NCBI RefSeq assembly: GCF_002443255.2
Contig: NW_019211454.1
Coordinates: 29,093,565 to 29,157,564 of the forward strand
Direction of reading: 5' to 3'
Length of the DNA: 64,000 nt
Origin: Varroa destructor
Taxonomy: Eukaryota > Arthropoda > Arachnida > Mesostigmata > Varroidae
The position numbers and the translations under genes were made by a program. This document shows, piece by piece, positions 48,288-58,200 of the stretch. The notes below the pieces were generated by a model. The model was not told the DNA's origin, did not search any database, and saw only the letters and a program-made list of their open reading frames with translations. Each line of letters opens with the position of its first letter. Position 1 is the first letter of the stretch.

Positions 48288-50240
48288 CTTCCCAGGCTAT
48301 GAGGACGGCAGATGCTCCCAGATGTTGCTGATGGTGATAGGCCCAGCGGGCCGAAGAGGCCAAAGGGGACGAGCTATTTACAACACCCCAGAAGTGGGGC
48401 GGCAGAGATGGTTGACCGTTCTCCGGTATTAACACACTCTTTCTCGTTGCCACCACCCAAGAGTTGTGGGTCTTACTTTCGACAAAGATGCCACTGTTCT
48501 TGCACATACAGTCATACACACAGAGTCAGGCTACACGCACTTGCCCTACCAATGGCGCGAACCAAATATAGAGAATATTCTAGCCCTTGTGTATGAAAGA
48601 TAAAAACAGCTTGATTTTTGCTTGCTAGCCCGAAGAGATACGTCTTTCCTACTGATTTTATAGTACATTTACATCTTACAATGTGGTCGTATAGTACAAT
48701 TGCAATCTTACAATATTCAGTCGCATATAACTGTATGGCAAAGGGTAAATATTCATTTCCACCATATTACCCATACGGTAGTTGCACTTTTATAAAGTGC
48801 CCTCACGGATAAGACTTTGAACGCTGCCTGTTAACAAGACTTAGAACTAAACGTGATATCGGTCCTGGAGTGTTGGTCTTACGTTATTGGGTTCGGATGT
48901 GACCGAAAAATGTATCGCATTAAGAATGCATGATTATAAACAATTTTTTTGAACAATTTCCAAGCTAGGCCTCTTCTAGCAGAAGGGGACTGAGCTCATT
49001 CATGTTTGCATATATGGAATATGCGCTAAAAATCGCAAGTAGACTACATATGCTATAAGAAATAGCTACGTTCATATGTGAACACGTTTAAATAGCTAGC
49101 TTGTAAAGTTTTCAAGTTACTTTACTGACCTCCTTATTCGGTTTACTTCTAGAATAGATAACTGTACATAATGTATAGACACGACTCGAGCTGGGCTTTT
49201 GCTAGACTTGTCTTGAGTAGATAGTGGAACTCTGCCCCGACCATGTTATGATACGGAAATTACCTTCGCACGCTTCTATTCCACCTGCTACAAATTGATA
49301 ATGTTTTTTTGTTTTTACGCCCTCGGCTGACTTTCTAGCCATTGCGCTGCTAACCAAGCTGATTTATCGCGAGCAAAAATATGCTATAACTGCAATCTTA
49401 GGATTTTTCTACGGTATTTTAAGCATTTTTACGGAGCGTCCAAAGATTCGCTTTCAATTCCGCTGCGCTGCCTGGCATATGACAGTTCGTTTTACTGGTT
49501 CGTTTAACAACAACTTGGTAAAGCATTGTAGGTGTCTATCTTTATTTTCGTGTTGTTTTTATTGATTTGTCGGCTGCGTTGTCGAACTGTATATATTCTA
49601 TATACTTGTCCATCGCATCATCCCTTTTTTCATTTGTGTATATTTTCTAGGTGCTACTTTGATCTCTCCAATAGTAGCGGTAAGCCTTCCCTCATCTCGT
49701 GACGGAGATACCAGTCATGTCATGACTGCTACCGCCGCCTCTGCGTGACGACGCTCTGGGTTCCTTGAGTCTTTTTTAACGTCGTCAGAGCTGTCGTTCC
49801 CTCTGTGCGTCCTCCCGTTCTCAGTTTGGGCGTTCAACAGAATCAACCAAACCCAGCTAGGGCCGTCGGCAGCTTGGTGCTTTCGGCCTGTCGGTCTGCT
49901 ATTCGTTCGCTTTCTAACGCTCGCGCTGGACCAGAAGTCTGCACTCTTGCTGCATTTGCTACTGCTGTAGCCAGCCTTGCTCTACGTTGTTAGCAGCCGT
50001 GTGTCGGCCGATCAGGTTGTTGTCGTTGGCGTGTTTTGTTAGTCGGTTGTTTTTTTCGTTCGTTCATTCGTTCGTCCGTCGATCTGTCGGCATCGCCGCA
50101 GTGTCGTGTGCTCTCTGAGTGCTGGTATGTGTGTGTGTATGTAGTTTTTTCCAACGGTAGCGGTCGGCCTTTTAGTCAATGCTGACCACGACCACAACGA
50201 AAACGCCAACAACAACGACAGTCTCCACTGGCCGCTGCCA

Positions 50241-50262
50241 GCCGCCACCGCCGCCGCCGCCG
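50241..50262 (+). repeat. CCG triplet run
   Basis: GCC/CCG units with one CCA interruption in the CpG-rich island. Confidence 0.9.
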
Positions 50263-50366
50263 TTACCGTACGTCAGGGTACCCTGTCGTCAGCTTCCGTT
50301 GCCGTGCTCGCCGTGTCCGCACTGAGTTCGCCTCCGCCGCGGCCATCGCTACAACTATCGCTGCGA

Positions 50367-50384
50367 GCATGCGCAATGGGCGGG
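50367..50384. promoter_or_regulatory. NRF-1-like half site next to a GC box
   Basis: GCATGCGCA (50367-50375) is one base short of the NRF-1 palindrome core. GGGCGGG (50378-50384) matches the GC box bound by SP/KLF factors. Such motifs are frequent in GC-rich DNA, so the pairing is suggestive only. Confidence 0.35.
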
Positions 50385-50640
50385 ACAAGCGGAGTCGAGG
50401 CGGGGCCACAGGCCACAGCCAGCCACGCACGGAACGAGAGCAGCAATCCAACAGTACCAGCAACAGCAGCATCAGCAGCAGCAGGCCGCCTAGGCAGGGG
50501 GCCGGGCGGCCGGCCACACGTGATGCTCTGCTTGTTGGCTGGCTGGCCGGCTGGCAGACAAACGAATACTTAGCTCGCTTTGCTTTCTTACTCTGACACT
50601 AGGCTGTATGTAGGCTGGCCACGATTGTGGTCCGTGTTGT

Positions 50641-50667
50641 GGCGGCGCCGCCGCCGCCGCTGCTGCT
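50641..50667 (+). repeat. GCC/GCT triplet run
   Basis: GCCGCCGCC followed by TGCTGCT units. Confidence 0.9.
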
Positions 50668-51420
50668 AAAGCTAGCCGGTCCGTAGTTCGGCCGATTGTT
50701 CCCTGTTTCTTCTATACGTACAAACACTGCTGGCTGGTCTGTATCTGCTTCTGCCGTAGCAGATCTGCTGGCAGTTATTGTGCTAGCTGTCAGTGGAGAT
50801 ATGCGCTGAACTGTGGGTTGTCGCTGCATCAGCAGACAGATGCACCGCATGGTGGTAACGCCGTCGACGGGACGAGGCTCCGTATACATACATGGATTAG
50901 AAGTGCTAACGTTGCCTAGGCAAGGTCGACCGTTGGACACACGCAACTGACAGAAGAAGTAAAAGCAGCTAGCATGTTGTCGATGTCAGCGATGAACAAC
51001 ACAATATTTTGTAGCGGAAACAACGACGCCGTTCCTAGGAATGGCAGATACACAAGGGGATATAGAGCAAGTCGAGCCATACGCATGTGCTCGTACTTGT
51101 AGATCAGCACGATAATGGAAGCTGACCGTCGACTCCCGCCGGCCGGACGACGCTCCGCTGCATGGCAGGATAGGTACTTCGCATTAACTGCCTACAATGA
51201 CTCTATTACTAATAGATCACAAGAAGGTAAGCCAAAGAACGCTCGACCTAAGAAAACCAGAGGCCAACAAGGGGGGAAAAATGGATAAATGACACAAGTA
51301 TTGTTATATCGGCTGACGCTGTTATTAGCGTTTTCATTTGCCCGGCAGACAGGCTGTACTACTTCTACTACCACAGCTGACGCGTCTGCTGCTATTGACG
51401 TTGCCCCGCATCCCTATCAG

Positions 51421-52580
51421 CGCATCTACCTCCACTTAAACAAATTCTTTGCTGCACGATAATTGTACGATCTCTATTGTTTTCAATTTTACTATAATAT
51501 AACGGACTAGATGGTATCGCAACACGCAACTGAATATGAACCACAATCTAAAGACACTTGGTTTATCAAGAATCTCGCGCACGAACTTCATGTACGTATC
51601 TGATGACGATGGCTAGGTTCGCAGTTGTTGTGTACCAAATAGACGACGTATCATTTAGGCTACTAACAGAGTTACATATGTTGAAGATCGCCCCCATGCT
51701 AAAGACGACTAGCCCAGTAAATGACTTAAGAGGAGGGCAAGTCATTTATTAAGCTGATCATCTAGTCTGTCGAGCGTGTGAATGTCTAAAGGCTACGTAT
51801 GAATGAATGAGTGGATGAGCGGGCGGTAGGGTGGTTGGGTGGTAAATGTCTACCCGTTCTGTAGAATGACTCAGATTTCGGTGACGGTTAGTGCAAGTGG
51901 ACATCGGTGGTACTGATTTGATGCTTGGTCGGTAGTACTGGTCAGTTTCCGTTGGTACTTTACTAGGAGGCAGACGTGTTTTACTTAGGGACCATCAGCG
52001 TTTCTTCTATTGTTCTAACTGCAAATCTTGTTAACATCTCTTAGCTAGGTGTTTAAACAACTTAGCAAAGTTGAGAATTCGCGTGGCATGTTGCATCTAC
52101 CAGAAACGAGCACGATCTATTGTCACCCTCCATTGCTATGCTTATTGATATACTTATCTCTCGAAATTTATCTTGATCAGTTGTTAACCTATACTAAATT
52201 GGCCTTATATTCTAGTTCATTGTTTGTTGCCATCCACTGGGATGACCTTAAAAAGTCTCACTGTTCGCACCCTGCAAAAAGATGAATGTGTCGTTTTACA
52301 ATGCTTGCCAGATTAATTATCCTGTCTTTTTCCTTTTCTTAAGGGCTAGAACGGAAGAGGGGAAGATATCTGTATACATATATCGATCTAAACGTTTTTC
52401 GCTGTCACGAAACAAACTAGACATGAAAACTACCACATACAAGCTTATTACCGTAATGACAACTATAAACCTTTTTGTTGTAAGCTGTAGCAGGCTTGCG
52501 ATTTATAATTGAAGATAGCCGAAAACATGAGAGATGACAAATCAGACTAAATTTTGCTGAAGAACGCGCGCTGTATGTTA
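51421..52580. other. AT-rich non-coding stretch
   Basis: No gene is recognised. A hairpin with 10-bp arms is at 51718-51748. Frames of 64-78 codons at 51.5-52.5 kb lack motifs. Confidence 0.6.
51718..51748. repeat. Hairpin, 10-bp arms, 11-nt loop
   Basis: TAAATGACTT (51718-51727) pairs exactly with AAGTCATTTA (51739-51748). Confidence 0.85.
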
Positions 52581-53660
52581 ACGAGTAGGTTGGTAGTCTG
52601 GGAGATTGGGTTACTTGAAGGCCCAGTTAGTACGGGCCTCGAAGGCTACAACGGTCTACAAGCCCGCAGACTCGAGAAGACGACACTCTCAGCTTGGAAA
52701 TAGAGAAACGGCGAAGCAAACTTGGACGGAGGTAGAGTTAAGGCCCGTCAGCAAAGGAAGTAAATGCATTATTAAGACAGGTTGGCCCGTCTCATCTCCT
52801 ATGCTTCTTGCTACGCCGCTTTACATCAGAAGCTCCAACGAGTGGGGTTTGGTCAGAAAGGCCCGCGCCACGTAGAAATACTATAAGCTTAGAGCTTACT
52901 ATCGGAACCAAGCCAACATCGATGACGCCGCTGCCGGTGCCGCCTCTGTCAAGAAGTTAAGAAAGGGACAAACCCGGAAATCGGGACAGGAAATGAAGAA
53001 ATATCAGGGAAGAGTTGTTGAGAAAAACTGCTAGTGAAGAGCAAAGGGCTGGGAGGGCGGAGATGATAAACTGGTACGGGACACGTCAGTGTTATCAATT
53101 GGACCAACCTGGCTGCTTCGGCGGCGACGGTACTTGACCTGGAGACGGTTTTGCCACATCCGCTCGCGCAAGGTACCGTACAACGCTTGCCTTACCTTTC
53201 ATTCTGCTAAGGCGCGACATGGACGCCGGTTACCGACGTTGGCGCCGTCAATATTACAATGTTGATCTGAATTCTGTTCATATCTTAAGATGTGTGTGTG
53301 AACGGGTCGGTATGTAGCTATACCCGCGAATACCCCTACGGACTGGTATGTATGAAAGTGTTCGTGGGTGTCCGTGGTAAAAACTCAAAATACACCATGG
53401 TTAGGTCGTCGTGGGACGCTGTAGATACTGGTGGAAGAAACGGTCACCGCTTCTGCCATTTAAGCTGAACGTCAAATGAGTAGCCGACACGCTGTTGACT
53501 GGCGATGGTCTAACCGTGGTTAGACTAGGTAAGACTATCAGGCCAGCCAGACAGGATCTGGCCTAGCACTGGTCATGTCAATGGTGGATCAAGCTAAGAG
53601 GCAAGAAAAAGGGGCTACAAAGGCTCTCGGAAAGGGGGAAAAAGGTACGTAGGCAATATT
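52581..53660. promoter_or_regulatory. GC-richer block, possible regulatory or untranslated exon
   Basis: G+C is moderately higher than in the flanks. An 18-bp dyad (GTCTAACC-GT-GGTTAGAC) lies at 53508-53525. A donor-like AAAAAG|GTACGT follows 53644. The 89-codon frame at 52.6-52.9 kb has no motif. Any role is inferred from composition. Confidence 0.2.
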
Positions 53661-54122
53661 TTATAGCACTAGATTTATGATTAGTCAGCTTTCTAGGTTC
53701 ACATAAATAACAAAGATAGTGGCGCACACTATGGTGCGTGCCGATCGAACGCAAGCGTGCACTTTCCCTCCTCCTGTGTGGCTATCTGCGCACCGCTTGT
53801 ACGTACCCCAACCAGTCTATCTACGTCCTACCTATTTGCCTACCTGCAACCTCACGAACGCGAAGCAAACGTTGCCTTGTCTACTGTCTGGGGCTGGGCT
53901 TATTCTAAAACTGTCGATTTTAGTTGGTACGAGATTACTCTTCCCGCGCAAACTATCAAAAAAAGCTGATGCACCAGCGTAAATGTAATTTACGTGTGTC
54001 TGCAGGTGCACGCAGTCTATGAACGGACTATTCACGACTAGCGATTAATACTAGACGTGTTCTTTAGTACGTCAGGAACAACCATCTCGAATTATATCAT
54101 ATGGTATCAAAATGAAAATTTG

Positions 54123-54191
54123 TATATATATATATATATAGGAAAAGGTAAGAAAAGGCAAATCTATCGCTATATATATATATATATATAA
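54123..54191. repeat. Two (TA)n tracts flanking a 30-nt spacer
   Basis: TA runs at 54123-54140 and about 54171-54191 are separated by a purine-rich spacer containing two similar GAAAAGG units. Since TA runs are self-complementary, the pair can form a stem with the spacer as loop. Confidence 0.85.
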
Positions 54192-56524
54192 TGAACTTTC
54201 CATGAAATGAATGAGAAAAAAAGTAAATCTCCTGTTAAGACACATGTTATTTTTTCCAGATCTACTTTTGTTTGCCCCTCCCACAACAACTATTAGCATA
54301 ACCAACGTAACAACTGAATTGTTAGCAACCATAAATATATCTCTTTATAAACTGTTGCTTATATTTTTAATTATAAAGCGTGAAAAAATAACGGAATAGC
54401 AGCACCTGTAAATTACTCTTACCAGTGTTCGATGATTATTTTTTGGCAAGGATATTGAATTCAGTATCTGTCATTTGCGCCACTACCATGAACTGTCAGG
54501 GTACGAGACGTTCTCACCTATATCAAATCATGCTATGCTATGATAATTGAAATAACAGAAAACTCTTTGTTATTTGCTTTGACTTTGGCTTGATTTTGCT
54601 CGTATTAACTGATACGATCTGATAGTTAATTCAACCTATAAAAAGAAATAAAAATATCTGATACACAAAATTTAAAGGGTACTCTATTGTTACAAATTGT
54701 GCTAAACATACTAAACAAGAGGAAAACATCAGCGTCGATTGGTAAATTACGTCCGCGTAAATGGATGATTCATTGACAATATAGACTTTTGTAAAGTATA
54801 AAGCGGAACCACAGCACTGCAGACTATGAAAAAATCATAGCAGCCGATATGATATTGCACCAAATGGAAGAAACTTGCTGGAGACATCCTATCATCCTGA
54901 CTATCACGGTAAACTGTGCCGCCAAAACCTAACCACGGTCTAGCGAACCTAATTATTATTTTCTACACAGCTGGTAACGAATGCATAGCAAGGTGTTTTA
55001 GGACTAGGAGATGCAGACTCACTACCGTATTAAGCCTGCAATGTTTCATAGATAGGGGTGCATCTACCAGCACAATCCGTCCAGTTGCCACTCTTATGTC
55101 GCTAAGTCCCTATCTCCTTCGACGAAATTTGTGCCAAAGTCCATAGTCATAATCTATCTACTACAGACCATTTCATCTCATCCTCGGTATTCATACACCC
55201 GATTATTACTAGCGGACGACTGAAACAGGAATTTAAGCAAAGATAAATAATAAATTCAGATTATAAACCAGATAAATCTATGTTTCGTTTTACTTTTCGA
55301 AGCTACTGTCATTACTTGAAAAAACCTAGGTTAAAAAACAACTCTGAGGACCGAAGTATTAAGAATAAGACGTTGTAGCATAAGACGGCATGTGCTAGAT
55401 TTGTTAGGAATTCTATTTCAGGGTACGACGGTGGCAAACAGAATCTTTTGGCTTGGATGCGGCTGGTCCGAGTACGTCGCACGTCATATACACGGTTTGC
55501 GTCTAGAAAACACAATTTTATAATTTAAAGACCAATTTTAGGATCTTTTTTTGATTTTTTTCCGTCCGCAAAGAATTATTTGTAAACTTACGACTTACGT
55601 CTGCAAGACGACAATAGCTGTTATCACTGTACGCGAACGCCGAAGATATCAGGCTCAATTATAAATCATTACTACGAGCTGTTACTTCAAGCCAAATAAC
55701 TCGATTTCAATATGGGAGAATACATAGGTCAAATTTATCATTAATGACTTAGATCGTATCCATTTCGTAAACATTTAAGACGTCCAAGAAGCTGAGATAT
55801 TGACTTAATGAATTGATTTTTTTTTACAATAGGTCATCTTTAAGCGTTTGCTTTAGAAAATCAATCAAGTGCCGCCATATAGAGTCCCAATTTATACCAT
55901 TTATAGCGCGATAAAGATTCAAATATTAAACTGGATCCAAACGTATACTTTGATTTGCAGTTCTATTCGTACCCCTTTAAAAAATAGCCTTTATTCGTGG
56001 ATCAACAAACTGATTATTGAATGCTCACTAGAGGCGCACGTGCTACGAAGTCGAGCATTTTCCTGATTCTACAGATCGTCATGAGACTGATGGTTGGCGT
56101 ACGGGCTCGTGGTCTGAAATTACAGCGTTGCTTGTCAAGTAGTAGCTCAGTTCTATGTATGCCTCGTTTGGGTGGAGCTCACCTCGAAATCCAGTGGGAG
56201 GGAACCGTACTTGTTTTAGGATCTACGTGGCCTGATACGGAGAAGAACTTCGGATGGATAGACGGTCCGTTAAGAAAACGGTTAACCATTTACGAAGTTG
56301 CTTTGTGTTTGTTTGACTTCTGATTGTTGAGCTTTGCGGATGGCACGTTCGAGCTTCAAGAACTTAAGCTAGGACTTACATGAACAGCTACGGAAAATTG
56401 TATCAGCTATCTATCCCTTTAGTCCTGCCTCGTAAGAAGCCTATCAATAGCATCTATCTTAAAAACAGCGGAAGACAACGCCAAAATAATGCAAGCTATT
56501 AACACGCCAAACTCTCACAAATTA

Positions 56525-56541
56525 TCTCTCTCTCTCTCTCT
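56525..56541 (+). repeat. (TC)n microsatellite
   Basis: About eight TC units. Confidence 0.95.
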
Positions 56542-56805
56542 GTTTATTCTGATAGGGGTGCGATCTACGATGTTAAATTAAGAAGCACTTTCATGAAATA
56601 TTAGGCTTAGAATTGTTTGTCTTTACATTGATCGTTCTTTGTAATTATATTTATGATAAACATTTCCGAAATATTTTGTCATTACACGTGGAGACGGCAT
56701 GCGCGATGAGGCGACACAAACGTATCAACAATCTTGCCAATCAGATACTATGCCTTGTGGCAACCTTTGGGACGCTAAAAGACACCAGCACTAAGATAAC
56801 GAGGC

Positions 56806-56892
56806 TTTCTTCTGTTGGTCGAGCCTTTACTAGCAATAGATTTCAGCACAAGGTCCTTGACATTAGTACCAGGTGGGTCAGGATCCCTGTTA
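56806..56892 (+). mobile_element. Possible tRNA-derived relic
   Basis: CTGTTGGTCGAGC resembles a tRNA D arm (canonical form CAGTTGGTAGAGC) and is followed about 55 bases later by GGGTCAGGATCCC, a degenerate B box. No pairing acceptor stem. An eroded tRNA-type SINE head is possible. Confidence 0.25.
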
Positions 56893-57405
56893 TTGTTAGC
56901 TGAATTGGCCAGCCATGGGGTCGGTTGTTGACCGAGCGCTATTCAAAGGTCCCCAGTGTTACTACTTGAATAACTGATCAAGGTCGTAAAATATCTCGGT
57001 TATGCTCTAGGCCGTTTCGTCCAGTTAAACGATTGCAATCCAGTTCAAAATAGGCAAACCCTTCCACGATATATTTTAGCGAGACAATCAAACCGAGAAA
57101 TCGTCCAAGCCTCCATAATTAATAGGATACTAACGAGGCTTGGAGAATACTAGAAGAATACCCGGTCATTTTTCACTATGGTGTTATAGTGTGCCATAGA
57201 TTTACAAAGAAGTTAGAATAAACACTGACATACAATAAAATAGGTAATTGATATTGTAAAATATATACTTTGAATAATCTATCATGTACTTTGCTTATAC
57301 AATATATTCTAACTAGATGTATTGAACTGTAATACACTTGAAAAACTTACCTGTATATTTGGAGATTTCAATAAAGAATGAACAATTATTTGATTGACTT
57401 TTCAG

Positions 57406-57576
57406 GATGGTTTAGGGGACCCTCAAGGCTTTACGGGGGCAAAAACAAAATATAAACAAAGATTTATATTCGTAAATCGGGTCCCTTTTTGCCATCCGAC
57501 TGAAAACAAGTTGGGTAGGAACTTTCTTTTTTACCTTGGATCGTATAGATTTTTTAGCATAGCAAACCAGTGTTAA
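57406..57576 (+). CDS. Candidate terminal exon, unknown protein
   Basis: An acceptor of good shape (TTTGATTGACTTTTCAG) is followed by 56 open codons to a TAA at 57576. The peptide begins DGLGDPQGFTGAKTKYKQR, contains HPTENKLGRNF and ends FFSIANQC. It has no motif I recognise. A 70-codon frame is also open on the opposite strand. No AATAAA follows closely. Splice-site shape plus an open frame is the only support. Confidence 0.18.
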   Translation, partial: DGLGDPQGFTGAKTKYKQRFIFVNRVPFCHPTENKLGRNFLFYLGSYRFFSIANQC

Positions 57577-57579
57577 AAA

Positions 57580-58080
57580 CCGAGCTTTCTCGAACGTTAA
57601 TTGGCCAAATCGAAGGGTTGTCACAATGACAACGAACGGAATAACGCGAAGAATATCCCAAGCTAGCCAAGATGTGGCAGAAATGCCTTTGACCTGAACC
57701 TAAATTCCTATCCAGAATTGAATCCAATTGTGACGTATGATCATGGCGAACATTTTGCTCATCAGACGAACAGAAGGTTCGCGGTATGAGGTTGCAAGAT
57801 AAGACACTTAGCCTCATAACGATCATAAAAGCTACAATTTCAATGAGCAAATAACTGTTTGCAATGTTGCATTTTTCGACGTGATCTGCCTAGGTGGTAA
57901 TCGGAGGTCATCGATTAGGCTAGAACCACCTTAGTAAACTTGAACGCCAACAGAAAGCACACGCTAGGGTTATGTCAGATTATAACTTAGCTAATTAAGT
58001 CAATTGCAGTTAAGTCTACCTACCTCTTTATGCTTCGAATTTTATGTCCGGTGTCGCTACTAGGCATTCCGTCGGACGGT
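57580..58080. other. AT-rich non-coding stretch
   Basis: Nothing supported. Confidence 0.6.
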
Positions 58081-58084
58081 TGGC

Positions 58085-58200
58085 TTCCAGCACGAGACGC
58101 ACTCTGTCTGTCAATGTATGCCTATGAATTCGAACTTAAGGAACTTAACGATGTGTCTCTAGACTAGCAGGCAAATACGCCACCCACTAAACTATCACAG
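58085..58200 (-). mobile_element. tRNA-derived SINE-like copy (family copy D)
   Basis: The most complete copy. On the minus strand it has a perfect A box (TAGTTTAGTGG; complement at 58184-58194), then GGTGGCGTATTTGCCTGCTAG and TCTAGAGACAC. A B-box-like AAGTTCGAATT (58127-58137) follows, and then a tail TCGTGCTGGAA (complement at 58085-58095) shared with the 38.4 kb copy. The head aligns with the 9.6 kb copy (GTGATAG..TAGTGGGT). No acceptor stem pairs. I read it as a tRNA-derived SINE transcribed, when active, by RNA polymerase III. Confidence 0.65.

Larger units (their letters stand above)
45121..49670. other. AT-rich non-coding stretch
   Basis: No gene is recognised; the 125-codon frame at 47.3-47.7 kb and the 106-codon frame at 46.5-46.9 kb show no motif. 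Contains a weak tRNA-like trace near 45501-45560, a TA run at 48036-48050 and a G14 run at 48274-48287. Confidence 0.55.
49671..51420. promoter_or_regulatory. Strong CpG-rich island, candidate promoter with 5' untranslated exon
   Basis: The most GC- and CpG-rich block of the window. Within 50367-50384 lie an NRF-1-like half site (GCATGCGCA) and a GC box (GGGCGGG), typical of broad animal promoters. CCG runs lie at 50241-50262 and 50641-50667, with CAG/CAA/AGC triplets at 50440-50485. A + strand ATG at 50369 opens a 75-codon low-complexity frame, and antisense frames read as poly-leucine; neither is credible alone. A donor of good shape, AAGAAG|GTAAGC, follows 51226. No gene body can be attached. 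Confidence 0.4.
53661..57400. other. AT-rich non-coding stretch
   Basis: No gene is recognised. Two TA tracts flank a short purine-rich insert at 54123-54191, and a CT run lies at 56525-56541. Near 55415-55510 all three + strand frames are briefly open after an acceptor-like TTCTATTTCAG, which favours chance over an exon. The 100-codon frame at 56.0-56.3 kb has no motif. Confidence 0.55.

Noticed and set aside
50263..50596. Frames over CAG/CCG runs, including a poly-leucine antisense frame
   Set aside because: Homopolymer-like translations of triplet repeats. The antisense frame starts with GTG and has no conserved content.
55410..55515. Possible exon after TTCTATTTCAG
   Set aside because: All three forward frames are open and none gives a recognisable peptide, so the openness reflects local composition.
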